DNA of 6,739 nucleotides from an uncultured Clostridia bacterium (GCA_945871545.1 CAMBWJ010000102.1:1-6739); one strand, 5' to 3'; positions 1 through 5,452 are shown, counted from the first letter of the stretch. Numbers and translations are program-made. The notes: a model not told the origin generated them from the sequence alone.

Positions 1-266
1 TCCCACAGGGTGTTGTAGGCGTTGACGGACTTCTCGGGATCGTGCTCGTCGTCCTGGGCGATCAGCTCGATCTGCATGCCGCCCTGGGCGTTGATCTCAT
101 CCACGGCGACCTGCGCGCCCTGCAGGCAGGAGGTGCCATAAACCGCGGCAGCACCGGTCAGCGGGCCGATGAAGCCAATCTTCAGCGTGCCTTCCTCAGC
201 GAAGCACGCGGAACCCATCATCACAGCGAGGGCTGCAACCAGCAGCATGGAAATGACTTTCTTCAT
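1..266 (-). CDS. ABC transporter substrate-binding protein, branched-chain amino acid (LivJ/LivK-like) type, N-terminal part
   Basis: Only the first 88 codons are present; the gene continues past the left edge. Residues 1-23 form a typical signal peptide: a KK start, a hydrophobic core, and a likely cleavage after C21-F22-A23 before E24-E25. C21 is preceded by G-S-A, a poor lipobox, so a lipoprotein is possible but less likely. The mature start reads LKIGFIGPLTGAAAVYG, followed by a GAQVAVDEINAQGG stretch. This is the hallmark opening of the periplasmic-binding-protein type 1 family (Peripla_BP_6) that feeds LivHMGF-type importers. The protein would capture an amino acid or similar small ligand outside the membrane; the true ligand cannot be read from the N-terminus. 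The ATG at 266 has GGGAGGA (274-280) seven bases upstream. It is transcribed from the strong promoter at 316-344. Permease and ATPase genes would be expected beyond the left edge. Confidence 0.9.
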   Translation of the reverse strand, partial: MKKVISMLLVAALAVMMGSACFAEEGTLKIGFIGPLTGAAAVYGTSCLQGAQVAVDEINAQGGMQIELIAQDDEHDPEKSVNAYNTLW

Positions 267-315
267 TTTCTAGTCCTCCCAAAAAAGAATAGCAACAGTT
301 TTACTGTTTCACTAA

Positions 316-344
316 ATATTACGGTTTTTTCCACGCAATGTCAA
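316..344 (-). promoter_or_regulatory. Near-consensus sigma-70/sigma-A promoter of the substrate-binding protein gene
   Basis: Read on the minus strand, TTGACA (339-344) and TAATAT (316-321) are separated by exactly 17 bases, so the -35 is perfect and the -10 differs at one position. Transcription should start near 309, giving a leader of about 40 bases that contains the ribosome binding site. This is the strongest promoter in the window, which fits an abundant extracytoplasmic binding protein. Confidence 0.85.
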
Positions 345-365
345 GGCATCCACCCCGCTTTTCCC

Positions 366-382
366 TTTAACTGTTCGTTAAA
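366..382. promoter_or_regulatory. Operator-like inverted repeat upstream of the binding-protein promoter
   Basis: TTTAAC (366-371) and GTTAAA (377-382) are perfect reverse complements separated by five bases. The repeat ends about 21 bases upstream of the -35 box (339-344), where an activator or repressor could bind. No known regulator is matched with confidence; the assignment rests on symmetry and position alone. Confidence 0.4.
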
Positions 383-413
383 TCGTGTATTTTTTCGCAG
401 ATATAACATAATA

Positions 414-431
414 ATTTCGTTGTATCGAAAT
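414..431. promoter_or_regulatory. Second operator-like inverted repeat in the same upstream region
   Basis: ATTTCG (414-419) and CGAAAT (426-431) are perfect reverse complements with a six-base spacer. The centre lies about 48 bases from that of the repeat at 366-382. Its sequence differs from that repeat, so if both are real they probably serve different proteins. The surrounding DNA is AT-rich, which makes chance symmetry more likely. Confidence 0.3.
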
Positions 432-527
432 ATTTTTGAATCTATAGGCGCGCACACTTGCCCGCAACTGTCGGCCATTTGCCCCAGATCCCACCGTCAA
501 TCCCCGAAAACCGGGCCCGATTTGCAG

Positions 528-564
528 AAAAAAGAAGCCCTTGGGCGCAAATCTTCGCCCAGGG
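528..564 (-). terminator. Rho-independent terminator after the DUF2284 gene
   Basis: On the minus strand a GC-rich stem forms between 556-564 and 538-547 (GGG, A-T, then CCCGC against GCGGG), with a one-base bulge and an eight-base loop (548-555). It is followed by CTTC and a run of six T (533-528). It lies about 50 bases beyond the stop codon at 612 and separates this gene from the transporter promoter downstream. Confidence 0.7.
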
Positions 565-611
565 TTTCCAAAATTTTTCGGAGCAAAACCTGCCGAAATT
601 TGTCGCCATCC

Positions 612-1145
612 TCACTTGTAAAAGATCAGCGAAAACCAGGTCACAAGGTTGCCCTCGGCGTAGAAATCCACGCCCGTCTTTTCGGCCAGATCCGTCACCA
701 CGATGCCGTGGCTCTCCACGCAGGGGAACATGCGCTCCGGATGGCGGCAGGGCGCGTCCGGCCATGCGCAGTTTTCGCAGATGGCGCAGGCCTCGGTGGA
801 GAGCACCATGGTTTCTTCCACCTGTTCACGCACCAGATCGAGCACCTGCCGGGTGGTCTCCTCGTGGGGCGCGCGGGTGGAGAGCGTCTCCTCGATGTTG
901 GCGATGTCGCCGACCTCGGTGATGGTGGCGATCAGCAGCGCGTCCGCATACTCCAGGCAGCGCGCGCGGCAGTCCTCCACGCTGCCCACTGCCGGCGGAC
1001 AGGCCCAGGTCTTGCCGTACATCGGGCATTCGTGCTCACAGATCCAGCGAATGCGCTCCGAGAAGCACAGATCCTCCGTGCGGATAAAGGCGTATTGATA
1101 CAGCGGCAGCTCCGCAAGCTGCGCCTCCAGTCGTTCGCGATCCAT
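612..1145 (-). CDS. DUF2284 family cysteine-rich putative metal-binding protein
   Basis: A 177-residue cytoplasmic protein with no signal peptide or membrane segment. Cysteines fall in two clusters. The N-terminal one is C27, C36-x3-C40, the stretch CPMYGKTWACPP (C40 and C49), then C59-x3-C63. The C-terminal one is C120-x2-C123-x2-C126-x6-C133 and C142, in an ACAICENCAWPDAPC context followed by FPCVESHGIVV. This two-cluster layout, the YGKTWACPP motif and the length match the DUF2284 family, annotated as predicted metal-binding and probably holding iron-sulfur clusters or other metal. Its biochemical role is not known. The ATG at 1145 has GGAGG (1152-1156) six bases upstream. It is a single-gene unit with its own promoter (1174-1202) and terminator (528-564). 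Family assignment is solid; metal content is inferred from the cysteine spacing. Confidence 0.88.
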   Translation of the reverse strand: MDRERLEAQLAELPLYQYAFIRTEDLCFSERIRWICEHECPMYGKTWACPPAVGSVEDCRARCLEYADALLIATITEVGDIANIEETLSTRAPHEETTRQVLDLVREQVEETMVLSTEACAICENCAWPDAPCRHPERMFPCVESHGIVVTDLAEKTGVDFYAEGNLVTWFSLIFYK

Positions 1146-1173
1146 ATCCGGCCTCCTGAATGATTTCCCCTAC

Positions 1174-1202
1174 ATTATAACAGAAGGCCGGCGATTTGTC
1201 AC
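1174..1202 (-). promoter_or_regulatory. Promoter of the DUF2284 gene, overlapping the end of the permease gene
   Basis: On the minus strand GTGACA (1197-1202) and a perfect TATAAT (1174-1179) are 17 bases apart. The -35 box overlaps the permease stop codon (1199-1201). Transcription would begin near 1167, leaving a leader of about 22 bases. No terminator is visible between the permease and this gene, so read-through from the upstream operon is also possible. Confidence 0.8.
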
Positions 1203-1918
1203 GACCTGCGCATCCTCCGGGCGAAGACGACCACCGCCAGCGCGCACAGCCCCGCAGCGTAGATACAGCTAACGAGCAGCGCCGTCCCCGCAGGCCGTCC
1301 CGCCAGCGCCGCGCGGTCCGCATCCACCGCGTTTGCGAAGGGCAGGGCATAGGTGAAGGCCTCGAAGCCGCCGCCGATGAGCTTCAGATCGAACCAAGCG
1401 CCCGACAGCCACGCGCTCAGGTTGGTCAGCAGCGCGCCGCAGATTCCGCCCACCTGGCGCTCGGTAAGCAAGCTGCCGCAGATCAGGCCCAGTGCGATGA
1501 ACACCAGCGCGCAAGGCAGCAGAGAAACCAGCATCCGCAAAATGCCCCAGCTGGGTTCAAACCCCAGCAACAACGCAAAGAGCACGCACAGCGCAGCCTG
1601 CAAAAGCGCCATGGGCAGCAGCGGCAGCGCGTAGCCCAGGATGAAGTCCCGGGCGCGCAGCGGCGAATTCTTGAGCCGCATCATCAGCGCGCTGCTGCGA
1701 TCCTTTGAGATCAGCTGCGCCGAGAACAGCGCGAAGAAGGATTCGCCGAAGGCGCAGATTCCCGGCAGCAGCGATTCCATCTCGAAGATCTCCACCGGTA
1801 CGTTGCGCTGGATCAGCGTCATCAGCGCCAGCAGGATCATCGGAAAGCCCAGTCCGAAGCCCAGCGACAGCGGATCCCGCAGAATTTCCCGGGCATTTCT
1901 CCGGGCAAAGGCGATCAT
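1199..1918 (-). CDS. ABC-2 type transporter permease
   Basis: A 239-residue integral membrane protein with about six hydrophobic segments, near residues 19-36, 52-70, 93-119, 128-151, 156-176 and 210-232. The stretch SKDRSSALMMRLKNSPLRARDFILGY after the second segment is characteristic of ABC-2 permeases (drug, antibiotic or polysaccharide exporters), where an ER/DR-x-x-G/A-x-M-x-R-L-x-x-S/T-P motif precedes the third helix. Together with the ATPase encoded just upstream it should form an exporter, each subunit present as a homodimer. The ATG at 1918 overlaps the ATPase stop as ATGA, indicating translational coupling. An in-frame GTG at 1924 lies seven bases after the AGGGAGGGG purine run and is better spaced, so the protein may begin two residues earlier. 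Being small, it fits a half-size ABC-2 permease. The exported substrate cannot be inferred. Confidence 0.88.
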   Translation of the reverse strand: MIAFARRNAREILRDPLSLGFGLGFPMILLALMTLIQRNVPVEIFEMESLLPGICAFGESFFALFSAQLISKDRSSALMMRLKNSPLRARDFILGYALPLLPMALLQAALCVLFALLLGFEPSWGILRMLVSLLPCALVFIALGLICGSLLTERQVGGICGALLTNLSAWLSGAWFDLKLIGGGFEAFTYALPFANAVDADRAALAGRPAGTALLVSCIYAAGLCALAVVVFARRMRRS

Positions 1919-2658
1919 GCGCACGTTCCATCCCCTCCCTTCGACGCGGCCAGCGCCACAAAGGCCTCCTCGAAGCTCTTTGCACCCGCGCGCTCGACCA
2001 ACTCCCCGGGCGTTCCCACCGCGCGCAATCTGCCCGCCTGCAGGACGCCCACCCGGTCGGAGAGCACCTCGGCCTCCTCCATGTAATGGGTCGTCAGCAG
2101 AATCGTCACCCTGCCGTGCAGCGACCGCACCAGCTCCCACAGCTCCCGCCGGGCCAGCACGTCCAGCCCCAGCGTGGGCTCGTCCAGGAACAGCACCTGT
2201 GGGTCGGTGATCAGCGCCATGGCGATGGACAGCCGCCGCTGCCAGCCGCCCGAGAGCGTACCGGCGCGCTGCTTCGCCACCTGCGCAAGGCCGAACTCCT
2301 CCATGGAGCGCTCCGCACGGGCGCGCGCCTCCCTCGGACGCAGGCCGTAGATCTCCGCGATCAGCTCCAGGTTCTCCCGCACCGTCAGCCTCGGCGCAAC
2401 CGCAGATTCCTGGGGCGAGAGGTTCGTGATGCGCTTGACCGCCTCCAACTCCGTGATTACGCTGTGGCCCATGAGCAGCGCGTCGCCGCCGTCCGGGGCC
2501 GTGATTCCCGTGAGCATGCGGATCGCCGTGGTCTTGCCCGCGCCGTTCACGCCCAGCAGCGCGTACAGCTCGCCCTGCCATACCTCAAGCTTCAGTCCGT
2601 CCACCGCGCGGCGGTCGCCGTACTTCTTGACCAGATCGCGCGTCTCAATTGCCAGCAT
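1915..2658 (-). CDS. ABC transporter ATP-binding protein (exporter type)
   Basis: A complete nucleotide-binding domain of 247 residues from this start. In order it has Walker A GVNGAGKTT (about residues 36-44), a Q-loop glutamine in LSPQES (about 83), the signature LSGGWQRR (about 135-142), Walker B VLFLDEPTLGLD (about 155-166) with the catalytic glutamate, and the H-loop TTHYMEEAE (about 189-197). The signature has W where Q is more usual (LSGGQ). It energises the ABC-2 permease that follows with a four-base ATGA overlap. A longer reading from the ATG at 2664 would leave only one or two bases after the AAGGAGG site at 2666-2672, whereas the ATG at 2658 has seven, so 2658 is chosen. The gene overlaps the end of the DUF3021 gene by 14 bases, which argues for coupled translation in one operon. 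It resembles the DrrA/CcmA-type ATPases of drug and bacteriocin-resistance exporters. Confidence 0.93.
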   Translation of the reverse strand: MLAIETRDLVKKYGDRRAVDGLKLEVWQGELYALLGVNGAGKTTAIRMLTGITAPDGGDALLMGHSVITELEAVKRITNLSPQESAVAPRLTVRENLELIAEIYGLRPREARARAERSMEEFGLAQVAKQRAGTLSGGWQRRLSIAMALITDPQVLFLDEPTLGLDVLARRELWELVRSLHGRVTILLTTHYMEEAEVLSDRVGVLQAGRLRAVGTPGELVERAGAKSFEEAFVALAASKGGDGTCA

Positions 2659-3109
2659 GTCCATCCCTCCTTCGATATGCCTGAATGCTCCGGTTCAGTG
2701 CGGCGATTCTGTGCCGGTAGATCAGGTACTGCACCGTCCAGTTGACCGCGTAGGTCAGCGTCCAGCCCCCGATGGCAATCCAGATTCCCGTGCGGGAGTC
2801 CGGCATCCAGCAGAGGTACGCAATGGGCATCCACACCGCCGCCGTCACCAGAAAGTGCACGATTCCCTGCCGGAGAAACCCCCAGCGCTCGATTTCAAAG
2901 ATTTCCGCCGCGCTGGCGAAGGCCGCGCCCACGATTCCGGTGAGCCCAAGCTGGGCCAGGGCTGCGGCGGCCTCGTTGCGGAAGTGGCTTCCAAAGGAGG
3001 GCGTGACGCTGTTGCCCGTAAACTGTGCGATGACGAGCTGCACCAGCAGGCAGATGCTGACCGTAATTCCGAAGCCGTGCAGCGCCCGCGAGATCAATTT
3101 CTTCGCCAT
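2645..3109 (-). CDS. DUF3021 family four-helix membrane protein, putative partner of the LytTR regulator
   Basis: A 154-residue protein with four hydrophobic segments (about residues 10-28, 48-68, 79-101 and 108-131) and a short basic C-terminal tail (YRRRDGHAGN). Length, topology and position next to a LytTR gene match the DUF3021 family. In LytTR regulatory systems such as HdrRM and BrsRM of Streptococcus mutans, a membrane protein encoded with the regulator restrains it; a similar role here is inference. The ATG at 3109 follows GAGGGAAGGAAC. An upstream in-frame TTG at 3130 would overlap the LytTR gene end and has no ribosome binding site, so it is not used. The start is 10 bases past the LytTR stop codon and the end overlaps the ATPase gene. 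The family match is by pattern and has not been confirmed by a database search. Confidence 0.85.
   Translation of the reverse strand: MAKKLISRALHGFGITVSICLLVQLVIAQFTGNSVTPSFGSHFRNEAAAALAQLGLTGIVGAAFASAAEIFEIERWGFLRQGIVHFLVTAAVWMPIAYLCWMPDSRTGIWIAIGGWTLTYAVNWTVQYLIYRHRIAALNRSIQAYRRRDGHAGN
2659..2672 (-). promoter_or_regulatory. Ribosome binding site that decides the ABC ATPase start
   Basis: AAGGAGG (2666-2672) is followed by seven bases and then the ATG at 2658. The alternative ATG at 2664 lies only one base from the GGAGG core, too close for ribosome binding. The site sits within the last codons of the DUF3021 gene. Confidence 0.7.
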
Positions 3110-3119
3110 GTTCCTTCCC

Positions 3120-3554
3120 TCAGCTTTCAAACATTTTTCGGATCTGGGAGACGTACCTCCGGGAGACGTAGGTCTCCAGTCCGCCCTCCAGAATGAGGCG
3201 GATGGTGCCCGTCAGGCCGAAGTCCAGCCGCAGGATGCGCCCCTTCTGCACGATCTCCGAATTGGAGATGCGCACGAAGTCCGCGTCCGACAGCCTCTCC
3301 TCCAGCTCGTAGAGCCTGCAGCGCAGCAGATAGCTGCCCCGGTCGCTGTCCAGCCGCACCCGGCGGTCCTCGGTGTAGATGCGGATGATCTCCTCCGGCC
3401 GCAGCAGCACCTCGCCCCGCTCGTCGTAGGCGGCGATGGTCGCGGGCGCGGCAATGCGCCGCAGCAGCGACTCCACCTCCGGCGTGCGCTCCCGGGCGGT
3501 CACCAGCACGCGCACCTCCGCCGCGTCCGGCTCCCTGCGAAATTCAATCTTCAA
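3120..3554 (-). CDS. LytTR-domain DNA-binding transcriptional regulator
   Basis: A 144-residue stand-alone LytTR protein with no receiver domain. The first 40 or so residues form an ordinary N-terminal segment (MKIEFRREPD...), and from about residue 45 the LytTR fold follows. It is recognisable by RPEEIIRIYTEDRRVRL, then LYELEERLSDADFVRISNSEIVQKGRI, and the ending YVSRRYVSQIRKMF. LytTR proteins bind DNA as beta-strand-rich dimers, usually to repeated motifs near promoters. The start is the TTG at 3554, placed eight bases after a full GGAGG within GGAGGTGA (3560-3567). The in-frame GTG at 3563 lies inside the ribosome binding site and cannot be used. The resulting N-terminus MKIEFRRE resembles that of related regulators. 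It is first in a four-gene operon and probably controls its own promoter, which carries a palindrome. Confidence 0.88.
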   Translation of the reverse strand: MKIEFRREPDAAEVRVLVTARERTPEVESLLRRIAAPATIAAYDERGEVLLRPEEIIRIYTEDRRVRLDSDRGSYLLRCRLYELEERLSDADFVRISNSEIVQKGRILRLDFGLTGTIRLILEGGLETYVSRRYVSQIRKMFES

Positions 3555-3559
3555 TGCGT

Positions 3560-3567
3560 TCACCTCC
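3560..3567 (-). promoter_or_regulatory. Perfect Shine-Dalgarno that sets a TTG start for the LytTR gene
   Basis: GGAGGTGA on the minus strand is fully complementary to the 3' end of 16S rRNA. It overlaps an in-frame GTG (3561-3563), which is therefore excluded, and stands eight bases from the TTG at 3554. A strong site paired with a weak start codon suggests tuned, modest expression of the regulator. Confidence 0.7.
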
Positions 3568-3578
3568 GGAACGGATTT

Positions 3579-3607
3579 ATCCTAGCCGAAATTGCGCCTC
3601 GGCGCAA
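3579..3607 (-). promoter_or_regulatory. Promoter of the LytTR-DUF3021-ABC operon with an embedded palindrome
   Basis: On the minus strand TTGCGC (3602-3607) and TAGGAT (3579-3584) are 17 bases apart. Both boxes are imperfect (four of six matches each), as expected of a promoter that needs an activator. The -35 box is one half of a perfect inverted repeat TTGCGCCTCGGCGCAA (3592-3607). Transcription would begin near 3572, leaving about 18 bases before the TTG start, enough for the ribosome binding site. Confidence 0.6.
3592..3607. repeat. Perfect palindrome over the -35 box of the LytTR operon
   Basis: TTGCGCC (3592-3598) and GGCGCAA (3601-3607) are exact reverse complements with a two-base spacer. 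The element covers the -35 box and part of the promoter spacer, the position of a repressor operator. A second, shorter symmetric element, AATCG-GT-CGATT (3620-3631), lies 12 bases upstream. Known LytTR sites are mostly direct repeats, so the palindrome may belong to another protein. Confidence 0.55.
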
Positions 3608-3660
3608 GCCTTTTGCGACAATCGGTCGATTCCGGCGCACAGACGGCACATGGACAAATG

Positions 3661-3692
3661 AAAAAGGGGCCCCGTGCCGCCACAGGAACCCC
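3661..3692 (-). terminator. Rho-independent terminator after the PfkB kinase gene
   Basis: On the minus strand an eight-pair stem (3685-3692 with 3666-3673, two G-U pairs) is extended by GTG/CAC around a GCGG loop with one bulged base. It runs directly into TTTTT (3665-3661). It begins 13 bases after the stop codon at 3706 and closes the isomerase-kinase unit before the LytTR promoter. Confidence 0.85.
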
Positions 3693-3705
3693 AAGCCTTG
3701 CAATC

Positions 3706-4638
3706 CTATACCGCCTGCGCCTCGGGGGGCAGGAAGCCCTCCACCCGGGGGCAGGTGCTCTCCTCGGTGCGGATGGTGAGCGCCGCCAGGTGCGCGCCCA
3801 GCCGGGCCGAATCCCGCAGGCTCAGCCCGCGCATCCGCGCCGCCACCGTGCCGGAGAAGAACGCATCTCCCGCGCCGGTGGAATCCACCATCACAGCCTC
3901 CTCCGCCGGAACATGGCCCGCCGATGCACAGTTCGCGTCGAAGTACACCGCGCCCTGGTCGCCCAGCGTGACCACGATCTCCCCGATGCCCCGCGCGACC
4001 GCCTCGCGCCGCACCGTCTCCAGCACCTCCATGGGCGCGCAGCGGTTCAGCTCACAGCCAAACAGGATTCCGGCCTCGATTTCGTTCATGATGAACAGCC
4101 GCGTCCTGGACAGGAAATCCGTGCGCTGCTGAATCACGCTCAGGTTTCCCACCACGACATACACATCCTTGCCGTGCTTCTCCGCCAGCGCGTATACCTT
4201 CTCCGCAATGGACGCGCGCATGTCCACCTCCAGCACGATGCAGTCGCAGCCCATCACGATCTCATCGCCGCGCCGATTCACCAGCTCCTCCATGGCGGAG
4301 AAATCCGGCTGGCGGGAGATGGAGCCCGCCACATCCCCGCGCTCGTTCAGCACCACCAGCCACATGCCCATGCCCGCTGGTGCAGACACCGCGTAGCGCA
4401 GATCCACGCCCCGCGCGGCCAGCCTGCGGCGCACGTCATCGCCGATGGCGCCGGGTTCCAGCATCGTCACGAAGGACACGTCCGCGCCCACGTTCGCCAG
4501 ATCCTCCGCCACGTTGCGGCACACCCCGCCGTGCACGATCTTCACATCGCCCACATTCCTGCCCGTGGGCAGGTACTTTCCGAAGGGGAAACCCTTGATG
4601 TCCACGAATACCGATCCGAATACCGCGATGTAACCCAT
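3706..4638 (-). CDS. PfkB (ribokinase) family carbohydrate kinase
   Basis: A 310-residue cytoplasmic sugar or nucleoside kinase that would transfer phosphate from ATP to a hydroxyl of its substrate. Visible landmarks are the N-terminal strand YIAVFGSVFVDI, the substrate-side signature HGGVCRNVAEDLANVG (residues 36-51), the NEIEA stretch (185-189), VTLGDQGA (223-230), and the C-terminal PfkB signature DSTGAGDAFFSG (252-263) with D258 as catalytic base. The GGVxRNVAxxLAxxG form resembles pseudouridine kinase and related branches, so substrate assignment from the fold is unsafe. The ATG at 4638 follows AGGAG by seven bases; an upstream in-frame ATG near 4668 lacks a site. The gene follows the D-lyxose isomerase-type gene by 75 bases and shares its promoter, so it may phosphorylate the ketose made there (D-xylulose or D-fructose). 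That link is inference. Confidence 0.92.
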   Translation of the reverse strand: MGYIAVFGSVFVDIKGFPFGKYLPTGRNVGDVKIVHGGVCRNVAEDLANVGADVSFVTMLEPGAIGDDVRRRLAARGVDLRYAVSAPAGMGMWLVVLNERGDVAGSISRQPDFSAMEELVNRRGDEIVMGCDCIVLEVDMRASIAEKVYALAEKHGKDVYVVVGNLSVIQQRTDFLSRTRLFIMNEIEAGILFGCELNRCAPMEVLETVRREAVARGIGEIVVTLGDQGAVYFDANCASAGHVPAEEAVMVDSTGAGDAFFSGTVAARMRGLSLRDSARLGAHLAALTIRTEESTCPRVEGFLPPEAQAV

Positions 4639-4668
4639 GGGACCTCTCCTACCTTCCTCTGTATGCAA

Positions 4669-4700
4669 CCAAGGGACAGGTCATATCGCCTGTCCCTCGG
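4669..4700 (-). other. Strong intergenic hairpin between the isomerase and kinase genes
   Basis: The arms 4669-4680 and 4689-4700 form twelve pairs (one G-U) around an eight-base loop (4681-4688). The stem starts 14 bases after the isomerase stop and ends about 30 bases before the kinase start. No T-run follows (the next bases are TTGCATACAG), so it is unlikely to be an efficient terminator. It may instead protect or process the mRNA so that the isomerase is made in excess of the kinase, or act as a partial terminator. Confidence 0.6.
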
Positions 4701-4713
4701 ATAAATGCTTCGC

Positions 4714-5394
4714 TTACAGCAGCTTCGCGTACTCGTTGCACAGCGGGTGCAGCACCGCCTCGTCCTCCTCGATGTCCGCGAAGCGCGCAGTGGACTCGAG
4801 GAAGTAGTTGTCGGTGGTATCGTCGTTGACCTTGGAGACCTCGCCCGCAACGACGTCGCCGAAGCCGGGCTTGGGCCCGAAGATGTGGGCGACGTGGGGC
4901 GCGAGGCTGACGCTGTCGCCCGGATAGACCAGGATCTCCTCGCCGGCCTTGTAGGTGTACTCAATGCCGTCCATGAACACCTTCACGTCGGTTTCCAGCT
5001 GATTTCCCGCATCGTCGGTGTTCCACAGATACACCGCCATCACGCCGCCTGCACGGTTGATGATGTCCTCGGTCTTGGAAACGTGGTAGTGCTTGGGCAG
5101 GCGCTGGCCCTCCTTCATCACGATGTACTTCTCGCAGTAGGGCACGCCCACGGAAGAATCACTCATGTCGCCGTTGCGCACGGTGTAGAGCACCGCGCCG
5201 ATCTCGGAAAACTTGCCCGTGCCGAAGTCGGTGATGTCCCAGCCCAGCATCACGCGCTGGATGGTCTCGATGGCATCCTTGTTCTCCGCCCACTTGTCCA
5301 GATCCCAGTAAGCCGTGTGGGGCAGATGAATGTTGTTCTTTTCGAGCAGCTCCTTGGCCCATACGATGGCCGCATTGATCTCAGATCTCTTCAT
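4714..5394 (-). CDS. D-lyxose isomerase-type sugar isomerase (cupin)
   Basis: A 226-residue cupin enzyme expected to interconvert D-lyxose and D-xylulose; family members also act on D-mannose and D-fructose. It lines up along its length with the E. coli O157 D-lyxose isomerase as recalled: the opening MKRSEIN, LGWDITDFG (50-58), LYTVRNG (69-75), the metal-binding block PKHYHVSKTEDIINR (100-114), WNTDD, YPGDSVSLAPHVAHIFG (157-173), GFGDVVAGEVSKVNDD, and CNEYAKLL at the end. H102, H104, E109 and H170 are the predicted ligands of the divalent metal (manganese in the family). The ATG at 5394 follows GGAGG by eight bases; the longer frame upstream to 5472 has no site and runs through the promoter. 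Length equals the family norm. It is the first gene of a two-gene unit with the PfkB kinase. Confidence 0.93.
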   Translation of the reverse strand: MKRSEINAAIVWAKELLEKNNIHLPHTAYWDLDKWAENKDAIETIQRVMLGWDITDFGTGKFSEIGAVLYTVRNGDMSDSSVGVPYCEKYIVMKEGQRLPKHYHVSKTEDIINRAGGVMAVYLWNTDDAGNQLETDVKVFMDGIEYTYKAGEEILVYPGDSVSLAPHVAHIFGPKPGFGDVVAGEVSKVNDDTTDNYFLESTARFADIEEDEAVLHPLCNEYAKLL

Positions 5395-5452
5395 CGCAAA
5401 ATCCTCCATAGCAGTCCTGCACATATGCGCGCATAACGCCCTTTCTGCCTCT

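Larger units (their letters stand above)
267..611. other. 345-base non-coding regulatory region with an AT-rich core
   Basis: This is the only gene-free stretch over 300 bases. From left to right it holds the ribosome binding site and leader of the binding-protein gene, its promoter (316-344), two inverted repeats (366-382 and 414-431), a featureless mixed segment (about 440-525), and the terminator of the DUF2284 gene (528-564). A weaker hairpin (arms 576-581 and 593-598) sits between that terminator and the DUF2284 stop codon. Roughly 281-440 is strikingly AT-rich against the GC-rich genes around it. Frames open across it on the plus strand lack any coding resemblance. Confidence 0.7.

Noticed and set aside
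440..525. Small RNA or riboswitch in the 267-611 non-coding region
   Set aside because: No recognised aptamer core and no promoter-hairpin-terminator arrangement was found; only isolated short repeats are present.
42..1163. Long open frame on the plus strand (373 codons)
   Set aside because: It runs across the start of the binding-protein gene, the AT-rich promoter region and the full DUF2284 gene in antisense. It has no ribosome binding site and resembles no protein; GC-rich genes commonly leave such open antisense frames.
1199..2581. Single 460-codon minus-strand frame spanning permease and most of the ATPase region
   Set aside because: Only its C-terminal 239 codons look like a protein (the permease). 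The upstream part is an Arg/Gly/Ala-rich out-of-frame reading of the ATPase gene, so this is not a fused transporter.
1705..2745. Plus-strand open frame of 346 codons opposite the ABC genes
   Set aside because: It is opposite the clear ATPase motifs (Walker A, signature, Walker B), with Arg/Pro/Gln-rich composition typical of antisense reading.
3592..4704. Long open frame on the plus strand (370 codons), rich in His and Arg
   Set aside because: It is antisense to the PfkB kinase, crosses that gene's terminator and has the composition of a reverse-strand shadow.
4701..4713. Possible terminator directly after the isomerase
   Set aside because: The hairpin at 4669-4700 is strong, but no T-run follows it, so it is listed as an intergenic hairpin rather than a terminator.
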